DNA of 64,000 bases from Agarophyton chilense (lineage: Eukaryota > Rhodophyta > Florideophyceae > Gracilariales > Gracilariaceae): contig JARGXX010000132.1 of NCBI GenBank assembly GCA_030374765.1, positions 394,501 through 458,500 on the forward strand, given 5' to 3'. Each line of letters begins with the position of its first letter. Within the stretch, counting starts at the first letter, position 1. Positions 39,501 through 49,391 of the stretch are shown piece by piece. The notes under the pieces are model-generated. The model was not told where the DNA came from. It saw nothing but the letters and a program-made list of their open reading frames with translations, and searched no databases. The position numbers and the translations under genes are program-made.

Positions 39501-41309
39501 GAAGAATCCTCACTTTTGTCTTCTCACCCCTTCTTGATCACTCTGCTCTAAGGAGGTAAGGCCAACGTGGTCGACGATCCTGGTAAGGATATTGGACAAC
39601 CTTCGAATCCGCCCCGGACGGAAAAATATATCGGAGAGACAACTATCTTAACTCCAAGCACCCCGATATCTTTAGAAAGGGCCGAACAGACCATTCTCCG
39701 TCAAGCCAAACAGGTACTTGGCGACGAGCATGTGTCCGAATCTCGCCTTCAGTTTCTTCCACAATGGATCATTGACAAAGCCATTGCAAAGGAAAAAGGA
39801 GTTTACGAAGGTTGTTATCGGGAACTTCCTAAGTCATCCCTCCCTCGTAACGCGAATCTGCTTTCATCTCACCATTTCTTTCATGTGAAAAGCGATGGAG
39901 AAAAAGGGAAACTTCGACTGAAGCGTAGACTTGTGCCTCACGGAAACCGAGATCGCGACAAAGATTCGATCCGGAAAGACTCTTCGTCTGCACAGTTCCC
40001 CATTATTCGGCTTTTCCTGTCATTAGCCGCATTCCTTCAATTTTCCCTGGCGACCATCGATATCAAAGGTGCCTAACTGCAAAGTGGGAAACTGCTCAGG
40101 GATATTTACATGATCCCGCCGAAAGGTTGGGCTCCGAGAGGTGTGATTTGGAAGATACTAGTTGCCACTTATGGTCTGGTCGAGCCGGGAAGACGTTGGC
40201 AACTGACGATCGAGAAACGGCTTTTCGAAAAGCAGTTTCACGCAGTGCCAGTCTTGCCTCAAATCTTCCTGCTACGTACGAAGAACGACAGGATTGAACT
40301 GGTGCTCGCTAAAGTTGTGGATGACATTCTTATTGCTGGCACGAGGGACTCCATCAAATGGTTTCGTGAGGAGATATCCTCTCGCTTTGATGTTGGCAAA
40401 TATGAATGTGAACCACAGCTCATCTTCAATCGACTTCGTATCACCTGCCATCCCAATGGCTCGGTTTCAGCGAGCATGGCCGAGTATATGGGAACCATTC
40501 ACCCACTTGAAATCACTCGAGCTCGCCGAAAACAGTCCAATGACCTATGCACCGCTGATGAACGGTCATCTTTCCTCGGATTGACGGGAGCACTCAACTA
40601 CCTTTGTCATGGAGTACTCCTACAGGCAGCATTTGCTTCAAGTTACTTGCAGAAACGTGTTGGAAAGCTCCGCGTTTCCGATATAATGGTGGCGAACTCA
40701 GTCTTGAAAGACTTGAAAACTCTTACACCAGTCATACATTACGCTCATCCACCCAGCCTCGATAAGCCTCCGAGATTCTTGGCCTTCTCTGACGTAAGCC
40801 AAGGGAAAATGTCTTACGGCCAGACAGGATACATATCCGGAATGTTCCTGCCAGTGGGTGGTGAAGCGGCTGTGTACCATGCGCTTGACTGGTCGAGTTC
40901 GAAACAAGCACACGTGTATTTCAGTGCCATAGGCGCTGAGATTCTAGCTGCTGCATTATCCGCCGATCGAGGTGCTCTCTGGGCTTCCTGCGTCAAAGAA
41001 GTGTACAGTTCTAAGTCGGACCTTCCGTTCGTTATAACCGTTGATTCCGATGGACTATACTCCACCATTACAACGCTACACGAAGGAAGAGACTATCGCC
41101 TACACTCTACAGTGGCACGACGTAGGGACTCATTCGAAGCCGGCGAAATATCAGTACTACAGTGGATAAGTGGAACTCGCAATCTAGCTGATGCCTTGAC
41201 TAAGCGCAACTTGGTCCTGTACAGGAGGCTTAACGAAGTACTAGTAACGGGTCGTTTATCGCAAGACGTATTCAATAACGCCAAACGGGTATCTGAATTC
41301 ACACACTAG
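36576..41309 (+). pseudogene. copia gag-pol, one frame broken by four stops
   Basis: A single 1,577-codon frame from ATG 36576 with in-frame stops at 36666 (TAG), 38526 (TAG), 39549 (TAA) and 40074 (TAA). Gag ends in a CCHC-like knuckle, CFDCGSKTHLRRDKEC (about 37569-37616). The protease active-site motif is VIDIGC (about 37797). The integrase core shows Asp in MVDLSS, Asp in SGDPEF and Glu in GVGEAKN. The reverse transcriptase has VVDDILIAG in place of the usual YVDD-type box; one stop lies within its DIKGA motif. RNase H shows AFSDVSQG, IGAEILA, DSDGLY and LADALTKRN. Domain order and motifs establish the copia superfamily. The product cannot be made intact. The stop is two bases from the antisense frame's stop. 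Confidence 0.9.
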
Positions 41310-41311
41310 TA

Positions 41312-42796
41312 CTATTTGGCGCTACGCATGCGCTTCCTATGCCTCTTAGCCGACCCATTCTTGTTTCCTCCCCTTCCTATCTTCACTTCTTTTACCTTTC
41401 TCATTTCGAGGATGCGTTGGAACTCTCGAGGATTACCGACGCAGCACCTTAGGGATTCTTCACATACACGCAATGGAAAGTGCTCAACGGCATCGAGAAT
41501 CTGTCGGCGATCAACGTCAACGCATATGACGTGATCAACGTTCGAGGCCCGTAGTCGCAGTAAAAATACTCCTGACGTTTGCGTATGAAACCAACTTAGC
41601 CCCGAGTGGCGCTTGTCCACATCGAAGTGGCCTCGCTCCAAGATAACGCGCTTGGATTTCCTGTTCATTCATCTGGACGCCCTGCCGAAGGATATCATGT
41701 GTGGTAACTCTGGGCGTAGAACAATGTCTTCAGCATACTTTTCATCGATTACGCGCGAGATACCATTTGCAAGTGAAGCTTGCAAGCACATGTTGTTCGT
41801 ACGGGACACAAGCATGCGATCCTCTTTCAATTCATATCGCACGCAGTGGGAAGTACGAGAACGAGAGCCAGGACTAGAAACACGAACTGGAAGACACGGA
41901 TATCGAACGTAGTAGTGGTCTAAGGCATCCAACACATTCGTATCCGGTGTAACTTGTATGGACTTCGAATCGGTCAGAGTGTCATGTTCCAAGTTGTATT
42001 GAATTCCTCCGTTCCACATCCCCTGGTCGCCAAGGGCGTTCGCTAAGCCGTCACCGGCAAGCGAATGGAATTGAATCAGATTCCAGGCGTAATTCTGATC
42101 GTCGTGGTTCTGTGCGTAGTAGTGAGACCCACTATAACGACGCACACCATTTCTTCCCCGTAACACCGTGTCCGTACTGATGAACATCACGACATCAACC
42201 CCCCACTCTTGGGCATTCACGCTATCCTCTTAAAGGCCGTATCGATGGGCGGTGACATGGTCAAGCAAGCGGTTTGGACGTTCGCGGCACCATTTTAGAA
42301 CGGCCATACTACCGAGGCTGGCAAGCTGCAGTGCGCGAATAACCATGCTGTGACCATCAAAGTGTTCTAACAGATACTGTTCGCGCCCTTCCGTGTCGGC
42401 TCTACTAATTCGCAGTACCTCCTCCATGTTCCACTTCTCCGCCAGACCTGAAATCGGGTGATGATAGCGGTTGGAGGAGTAACTGGCCTCCAGTCGACGA
42501 TTTAACAATTGTTGAAGAGAGGAACTCCCAGGTTGATTCACTGTCGTCGCGCTTTCATTGCCTTGGTGGTTGGAGTCAATCAGAAGATGATGGCACTTTT
42601 TCATAGCAAATCTGGAAACCGAACGATTGCCTGCACCTCGACTAACGTCTCGCAACGTCGCGTCAAAGGAACCCTTTACTTGCTTGCCGTGCAGCAGAGG
42701 TACTCCACCGTGCTGCGCGGGGAATGAGTTTCCGCCTCGCAACCGATACGAAGATGGAGCATGTGTATCCTCCGCTGCAAGCGCGCGACGCACCAC
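41312..42796 (-). pseudogene. Antisense ORF between pol and the 3' LTR of the copia element, unknown function
   Basis: One minus-strand frame of 494 codons before the terminal stop, broken only by TAA at 42232-42230 and TGA at 41671-41669, with no frameshift. It ends two bases from the pol stop, so the two frames converge exactly. The frame is open from about 42811; the nearest start codon is a GTG at 42796 and the first ATG is at 42604. The product is mixed and globular-looking, with VDVVMFISTDTVLRG, HYYAQNHDDQNYAWNLIQF, VLDALDHYYVRYPCLPVRV and VDHVICVDVDRRQILDAVEH. It ends in a basic KRHRKRMRSAK tail that could be a nuclear signal. I recognise no domain. It could be an element-encoded accessory gene or a captured host gene. 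Confidence 0.6.
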
Positions 42797-43166
42797 GCGC
42801 TTTTGTCTGATTTAAGTTGCTGCCTCTGTGCGTATTGATGTATTGAGATCGCACGCGCAGTCGATTCCAGTAGCGGGTGACAGTAATTTGTGCGTTGTCC
42901 GTAAGCCCTAGTGGTTGTGTTGTCGTGCGGCGGCTTGGATGCGTGCGCCCTATCTTCTCCGAGCCCACAACGATCAATAGATCGAGGGACCCTTCTCAGT
43001 CGATATGGGCGTGCACAGGTAAACCGTGACAAGAACGCGAAGTAGGTTGCAGCGCGCGCGTTTGCAATCGGCTGCAATGCCTGCGAGGTGGTTTTTGTGT
43101 GTCAACGTGCTTGGCCGCGACGGCGGTGATGTTTGAACACCGGCCGTTAGAGGCCCACAGGGGGTT

Positions 43167-43396
43167 TGTTGGAACCCAGAGTGCACCACGTGCAACACGT
43201 AATACAGCGTTCCAGCGCTGTAGGAGAGCGCGCGTGCGACGCCTCGCTCAGCTCTCGATACAAATAAAGAAGTCCCGGAGCGGCCAGTTGGAACATGGCC
43301 GCTCCAGAAGAAAAATGGGGGACTTCGTTCCTCTACTTGCTTTTGCACGCGCTTCCTTACAGTTCGGCTGCGCTACGCTGCCCTCTACCTACAAGA
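43167..43396 (+). repeat. 3' LTR of the copia element
   Basis: 230 bases, same length as the 5' LTR, begins TGTTGGAACCC. Its last bases read AAGA where the 5' copy has CACA. It is preceded by CACAGGGGGTTT, a weak polypurine tract. The hairpin stem and loop (43277-43305) are identical to those in the 5' LTR. Confidence 0.88.
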
Positions 43397-43401
43397 ACAT
43401 C
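43397..43401. repeat. Right target-site duplication, ACATC
   Basis: Copy of the five bases before the 5' LTR. Confidence 0.8.
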
Positions 43402-43681
43402 ACCCTTGCTCCGCCCCGAGACACTGGGGACGGAGAGGACAATGGGGCACACCTGGTGCCCACTCAATATTCCCGGATTCCACCGCGCCCGTTACAAGCG
43501 CATACAAGACTTTAGACCAACAGCCCTCCCGCTCTGCGTACGACTGCCTATCTCAGATATGGGCCCAGCGTCAGGAGCTGTTATGTCTCCGAATCTGACA
43601 GACCCACCAAAGTTTGATCCGACAGAACATCCACAAAATTAGAGCCGCAATGTTTGTACATAAAGAGATACTATTTCTACT

Positions 43682-44606
43682 TCTGCGAAGAAAAACACTG
43701 ATCGCCGTTACCAAAAAATATTTGGAACTCTAGGCCTAAAGCTTCACAACAAAGACTTACTCAGTGCTCATAAATCCGTGGTGGACGAAACCCAGGAAAA
43801 GATAATTATTGAATACAAACAGAAAAACCAAGTTAAAGCGGAGGAAAAAAATTTCGTACTTGTTGCAGTCTATCCTGCAATTTTTGTAGTCTTTCGTTTG
43901 ATTTATTCTTTCAATCGGGTTAAAAACCTTCGGCGCAATGATGAGCCTCTAACTAACTTCGCATTACCCTTTCGTAGGTTAGCAGCCGATCATCTGGGGC
44001 ATGTAGAATTCTCAACTTCGTCTCAGCTTGGAGAAATTCTGGAAATAAGGCTACTAACCAATGCATCTTTTAGTAAAGTGGCGTGTGCCACTGCCAAACT
44101 ACTACTTATCTTTCTCTCCGAAGCCCGCATGAAAAATGGAAGCCACGGTGGGGTTACCCAGAACCAAATAAATCTTTTAAAGTTTCAGAAATTCTTTGAA
44201 AACTTCCTTAAAATGCTCCCGAAGCCTTATCATAAGCTTTGGAGGCACGATAATCACAAGTTGAGGAAGGTAATGCTTTTGGTAACCAAAATAAAGATCA
44301 ATGATGCAGTCGTTTTGTTTTAGGGGCATTCTACAGACGCACGCTCAAAGAAATGCCCAACTTCGTCTATCAACAAGATCCTTTGACTTTCCCGCAAATG
44401 CCTTCGAAACCTGCATGACGCCGTTACGATCATACGAAAGCTCTATTACCTCTTCGAGCTCTGCTGCTCACTGTATGAGGGAGTACATTGAGAACTTTGT
44501 CGGTCAGAAAGTTCAAACTGCCCTAAACGTAATATCTCAATTCAATAAGAGCATACACTCTTGTTTGGGAAATGAAACGGACGGGCTTACACCAACCGTG
44601 TCTTAA
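43682..44606 (+). pseudogene. Decayed copia gag (second element)
   Basis: The frame 43682-44323 and its shifted continuation 44301-44606 align by eye with gag of the complete element: LTNFALPFRRLAADHLGH and SSQLGEILEIRLLTN here against LQTFVARFRVLGSEHFMH and SSQMKEVLAITLLNN there. A frameshift lies near 44310. The frame ends at a stop just before the Tc1 insertion. Confidence 0.75.
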
Positions 44607-44634
44607 AAACTGGGAAATTCGAAAAGGATACGTA

Positions 44635-46024
44635 CTGTGGTGTGCAAAAATATAAGAACGGTGTGATTTTTGACCAAAAAAGGGCTTCCGAGAGCCAGAT
44701 CAAGAAAAAGTTATTGAGAACAGCAAGCTGACACATCATCAATAAACACAATTCATTAAATCTAGGCCCAAAACTTATACATTCCTTACAGTTTCAAAAG
44801 CACTGTTTCTGCAGAAGTGCAAAAGTATAAGAACGATTTCAAAAAAAGGCGCGCATTGATGTTCCACGTACACAACACAGTATCCATTACGCATATTTAC
44901 TAAAAATCATTCTCCTTCGTAGTTTTAGACCTTTTCAAGAATCTTTAAACCTTTCAAACTATGCCGAAGGGTAAACAACTTACCAGCACAGAAGTCGCCC
45001 AAATAATTGCACTTAATGGAAGCATTCTGTCCTTAGAAAGCATAGCAACTCTGGTAGATCGCTCCAAAACAGCTTTACACCAATGCCTGAAGCCACAAAT
45101 CGTAGGTCTTACGAAGAAAAGAAGTGAAAGGCCGCAAAAACTCACACCCCATGATACCCGTCACATATTGTGGCTGCTTTCTAAGCAATCCTGCTCCGCT
45201 AAAGTCCTAAAAAAGGATCTCAATCTCGATGTCTCTGTTTCTACTGTGACAAGGGCTATCCATCGCTTGAAAACCTTCAAGTACAAGAAGAAATAATCGG
45301 CACCCCTGATGACCGAACAACATCGAATTGCACGTTTCGAATCGGCCATGCGATACAATCGATTTTATCATCACGAATGGAATATGGTTGTATGGTCCGA
45401 CGAGAAAAAAAATTAACGGTGACGGCCCGGATGGGTGTACTTAATACTGGCATGATTTACATTATGATTAACAAGTTTTTTCTAAGAGGAAGAATGCAGG
45501 ATTTTCAGTAATGGTTTGGGCATGTTCTTCTCGTTACTGAAAAGGACGTTTGCTTTTTATTGATGGAAATATTAATTCGGAGCAATATGTAGAGATGCTG
45601 AAGTCCAAATTTCTATCTTGGGTGGAAGAATACCATGGAGAGGAGCTTATATTTCAACAAGACAATGCCCCCATTCATATATCTAGGTACTCTAATGCTT
45701 GGTTTAATGAAGAAAAAATTGAGCTCTTGGAATGGCCTGCACACTCACCGGATCCTAACCTTATCGAGAACCTTTAGAGTATTTTGGCTTACCGAGTGTA
45801 TGCTGATAATCGCCAGTTTGGTTCAAAAGAACAGCTAAAACAGGCTCTACGTGATGAGTGGTCGAAATTAGACGCAAACGTGCTCACTATGCTTTCCAGA
45901 AAAATGCCACGTCGTTGCATGGCTGCAATTAGAGCCAATGGGAAGAAAACAAAGTAATAAAACTCATTTGCTGTTGTGTTGTGCAATAAAGAAAACATCG
46001 TTCTTTTCCTTTTGACGCGGGCAT
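44635..46024 (+). mobile_element. Tc1-like (DD34E) DNA transposon nested in copia
   Basis: About 1.39 kb flanked by TA on both sides. The left end begins CTGTGGTGTGCAAAAATATA. The inverted right end shares CAAAA and AAGAACG at matching positions, so the terminal inverted repeats are degenerate but aligned. A second copy of the motif (GTGCAAAAGTATAAGAACG) sits inside the left end at about 44817. The transposase is a pseudogene. It splits the gag and pol parts of the decayed copia element. Confidence 0.8.
44961..45957 (+). pseudogene. Tc1/mariner transposase, degenerate
   Basis: Starts at ATG 44961 with an N-terminal helix-turn-helix region (STEVAQIIALNGSILSLESI). A stop follows at 45294, then VVWSDEKK with the first catalytic Asp, a frameshift near 45410, several stops, FSVMVWACSS, FQQDNAPIH with the second Asp, and HSPDPNLIENL with the catalytic Glu exactly 34 residues later. 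The conserved Trp after IENL is replaced by a stop codon. The terminal stop is at 45955. DD34E spacing places it in the Tc1 group. Inactive. Confidence 0.88.
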
Positions 46025-46027
46025 TAT

Positions 46028-46821
46028 ATGTTATTCTGTAGCTGCCGTTCGTTAGGTGCCTGTTTTATTAAAAAAGAGTTCATGAAACTTATTTTAACCT
46101 TGTTGCAGACATTTTACCGTGTTCAAGGGTTACCTCTCTACTTTGTGGGATGCTTGAACGCAAAAGCAATGATTCAGACGGTAGGTCCACATTTTCTTGT
46201 CATGGAGGCTGAAATCCTAAACATGATGCCTCCAGGGCGTGTAACTGTGAACCAAACGCGGATTCAACTTCAGGTGCCGCTTTCTCGAATCGCAATAATG
46301 CCTGAAGTCGTGGAATGGGGCGCCTTTTGATGTGGTTAATTGATAAAAAAAATCCTAACCTCCCGATTGACTGGGGTTTTTCTATATTTTGGGAGGCTTT
46401 TGGTTCGCCGCTGCACTATCAATCGCATAAAAAAATCCAATTTTACGTTAAAGACCTTGACTGTGACCTTTTCTATTACGGGTTTGGTCCAGAGTGTTCG
46501 AATCCGAAACTAGTATTCGTATCTTAGAGATAAAAATTCAAATCTCTCAATTATTTGAAAGCAGACATAAAGTTCTACATTACCGAAGGGAACGGTCTTC
46601 TGCTACTACGAAATGACATTGTGTCACGTTCGGACCTCATGGGCTCGGAAAACATGTTCAAAGTGTCCGGTTCGATCGAAATCTCCACGGATGACGCAGT
46701 TTTGTTAACGTACGTCTTAGGAGAAGAGAATGATCGCCGAACACGCTTATTAGTCGTTCTTTCAATAGCAACGTCGTTCAAATCTTTCTTCTTCTCCCAT
46801 TCGTTTTTTCTTCTGTTGTAA
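46028..46821 (+). pseudogene. Decayed copia protease region (second element)
   Basis: Broken frames on the right of the Tc1 insertion. KFYITEGNGLLLLRNDIVS and RRTRLLVVLSIATSFKSFFF match the segment after the protease in the complete element (PFYLVGGDGPLLLGNQIVH, RTKLLVVPFSETSIRSFFSS). The protease active-site motif itself is not recognisable. Confidence 0.65.
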
Positions 46822-47137
46822 TTCTCAGCCCATTTCCAAATTATGGCAAAGACGATATGTATCCAACCAATGCCCGCCGCTTTGTTACAATGATCCACTG
46901 TCAGTCCCACCCCTCCACCAAGTAAATGAAAAAGCTTTGCATTCGAACAGGGATACTCCATGGAACTCTTGCTCGTGAGCTCGAACAGGCCTAAAAGTCT
47001 TGCAAATCATATAAAAGGTCTGGCCGCCCTTATCATTCTCTGAAGATATCACTCAAAAAGAGACGGAATGAGTTCAACGAGCACGTTCAAGTAGAATCTC
47101 TGTTCATTCGCAAGCTTGGAAAACTCCTTTTTTTCAT

Positions 47138-47722
47138 ATGAAGTATGTATCCACCGGTCTCTCCGTCACTGTCTTGATGACCTCAAGAGATATGACCGAT
47201 ACCACTCACAAGATTGTCATTCATTGGTGTGATGTCTTCGGGACTCCATCAAAGATATCAAGAGACCCAACGTTCAAAAACGACTTTATTCAGCGATTAT
47301 GCGCCGAGAATCAGATATCACTCGAACCGCACCATGCTCGACGCCATAACAAAAATGGAAGCGCCGAATCGAGTAATGAGACCATACGAACATTTGTCCA
47401 AACGCTCTTTCTCGACGAACCCCATTTTAGGGAAACTTGTCAAGCTTATCGCATGGACTTTGAGATCCTCTCACAAGCCACATTCCTGAAAAACATGCTG
47501 CTAGGAAACCAGTCTGTCAGCAGCTTTGAGCTTTTCCACGGCTACAGCCCCTCTATTTCTGGGTTACCCAAGCAGTTGTTACCAGAGAAGCTCCTCGCTT
47601 CCTACCACGAACAAGTTTCCAGGCGTGCCGTACAAACCCTACTCCGTACCAAGCCATCGTATCCTTTATCACAACACCTTCTGACACCAATCACTCTGTT
47701 ATATGTCTTCAAAAGGGTTTGA
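47138..47722 (+). pseudogene. Decayed copia integrase (second element)
   Basis: Intact for 194 codons. It matches the integrase core of the complete element: STGLSVTVLMTSRDM, SRDPTFKNDF with the second catalytic Asp, HHARRHNKNGSAESSNE with the Glu, then ELFHGYSPSISGLPKQ. The first catalytic Asp lies upstream of the open segment and is not clear. Confidence 0.8.
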
Positions 47723-48120
47723 AAACATGGCGTCTGGTACAAAGCATTTATGGTCACCACTACTGACCACATAATGTCGGTGTTTCAGAGTACAAATCTC
47801 CAGGGAACGAAGCATAAGATCGCCTACAAGTATGTATGGTTAGTCCACGCTCATCCCTTCTACAGGAATAAGACAAGCAGGAGTTTGGATACTGGTCATT
47901 CCCGGACACTACCGCCCTAGAAGAACCGATCCCAGTCTCTGCAGAAGGTAATGATGTCTATTTTTCTTCCCTTCCATCTCTTTTAGATGAAGAAGTCACA
48001 GATGTTGTTGCGCAGAACATACAACACCATTTGAGTTCCGACACAGACATATTGGACGAACCAAACTTGTGGGCTCTTCATCCGTTCGTTTTATCACTCT
48101 TTGCGTCATAAAAACAAAAA

Positions 48121-49305
48121 ATGGCTGCGGACGCACCGTTAATGGACTTCGGAATTCCTCAACTTGGCAGAGATGTTGGTGACACCCCGCTGAGGTTCGT
48201 TATGAGAAGTGAAAATCTATTGTCATTGGAGCAAAGCATTCTGAAGCAGATCGAAAAGGTCATTGCGAACCAGCCAGCCATCACAAGTAAGCTCCAGGTT
48301 GCCCCACGAGGGATAATCGACAAATCCATCGATGCAGAGAAGAGAAACCACTCTGAATCAGCGACATACAAGCCGATATCCATCAAAGGACTCCAGCGAA
48401 ATGCAAATATTATCTCCTCCCATCACTTCTTCGTGACGAATTTCGATGGGGAGCGAGGTAAGCTTATTTTCAGGTACGGTCTGGTACCCGATGGGAATCG
48501 AGAATCCCAGTAGCATAACATTCGATCGGACTCCTCCACTGTTCGGTTCATCTGCATCAGACTTCTGCTTTCCCTTGCAAATTTGCTGCGCCTTATCCTG
48601 GGAAGAATTTACATCTCTAGAGCTTATTTACAATCAGCCGAGCTTAAACGAGATATACACATGCGGCCTCTGAAGGAATGAAAACAGTCCGTAGAGGAAG
48701 TATTAAAGCTACCCAAGCCTGCGTATTGCCTTGTACAGTCGGGGTGATTTTGGCAGCTGTGTATGGAGGAATAGTTGCGATACTACGGATTTGGAACTTT
48801 CCCTGGTATGCTACAGATGTACATATTGTCGGACGATCGCAGGCGTGAAGCTCTACTTCTGGACAAATTGGTTGAAACCCTTCTCCTTGCCAGATGAAAG
48901 AGTGAGATGAACAACTTCTCCAAGACTCTTTCAGCTTGCCTCAAGGTTGGTAGAGCACTCTTCAAGAATGAGATAATCTACAACCGCCTTTGGATTCGAG
49001 ATTACGAAGCCTTCTCGATCGAGATCTCCATGGAAGAGTTTATTGAAAAACTCGACCCCATTCCGATCCCGATGAATAGAAGGAAGCAGTCTGAAGATCT
49101 ACGCATACAAAAAGAAGTCCGAGCTATCCAGTCTCTTGCTGGAAGCTTTAATCACTCGAGCCATGGATTCTTGCTTCGAGCCGCATATGTCGCTAACTTC
49201 ATACATCAGCTGGTCTTAGAGATGCGCATTAGGCATCTCTTGCAGAAAAATCACATCCTCATTACATTTTGGTCTCCTTTCTTAGAATTTTCTAGGAATA
49301 GTTGA
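48121..49305 (+). pseudogene. Decayed copia reverse transcriptase (second element, 3' truncated)
   Basis: The frame 48121-48513 holds the N-terminal RT segment (IIDKSIDAEKRNHSES, ANIISSHHFFVTNFDGERGK). After broken sequence, 48907-49305 resumes with RRKQSEDLRIQKEVRAIQSL and LAGSFNHSSHGFLLRAAYV, matching the region before RNase H in the complete copy. The catalytic VVDD-type box is lost in the broken part. It stops where gypsy sequence begins. Confidence 0.75.
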
Positions 49306-49391
49306 AATAAACACCGGAAAGAAAAATTATACAGATTCTAACCTTTGGTTTAACTCCCCAATGGACCAGAAGTACAGAAGCAACCGCCATT

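Larger units (their letters stand above)
36228..43396 (+). mobile_element. Ty1/copia LTR retrotransposon with antisense ORF, structurally complete, coding-defective
   Basis: Both LTRs are 230 bases and begin TGTTGGAACCC. A 5-base target duplication, ACATC, flanks the element (36223-36227 and 43397-43401). Between them lie a leader, one gag-pol frame in the order gag, protease, integrase, reverse transcriptase, RNase H (the copia order), then about 1.85 kb containing a long antisense frame, then a short G-run before the 3' LTR. The gag-pol frame carries four in-frame stops and no frameshift, so the copy cannot make a full polyprotein. By eye the LTRs differ at about 20 of 230 positions, which indicates an old insertion. 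Confidence 0.9.
43682..49305 (+). mobile_element. Second, strongly decayed copia element, interrupted by a Tc1 transposon
   Basis: Related to the complete copia element but much more diverged, A/T-richer and broken by stops and frameshifts throughout. Gag is on the left of a nested Tc1 element (44635-46024); protease, integrase and partial reverse transcriptase are on the right. RNase H, the 3' LTR and any antisense frame are missing where gypsy sequence begins near 49.3 kb. No LTR was found on either side. Boundaries are approximate. Confidence 0.75.

Noticed and set aside
36223..43401. A functional, autonomous copia element
   Set aside because: The LTRs and target duplication are present, but gag-pol has four nonsense codons and the RT active-site region is interrupted.
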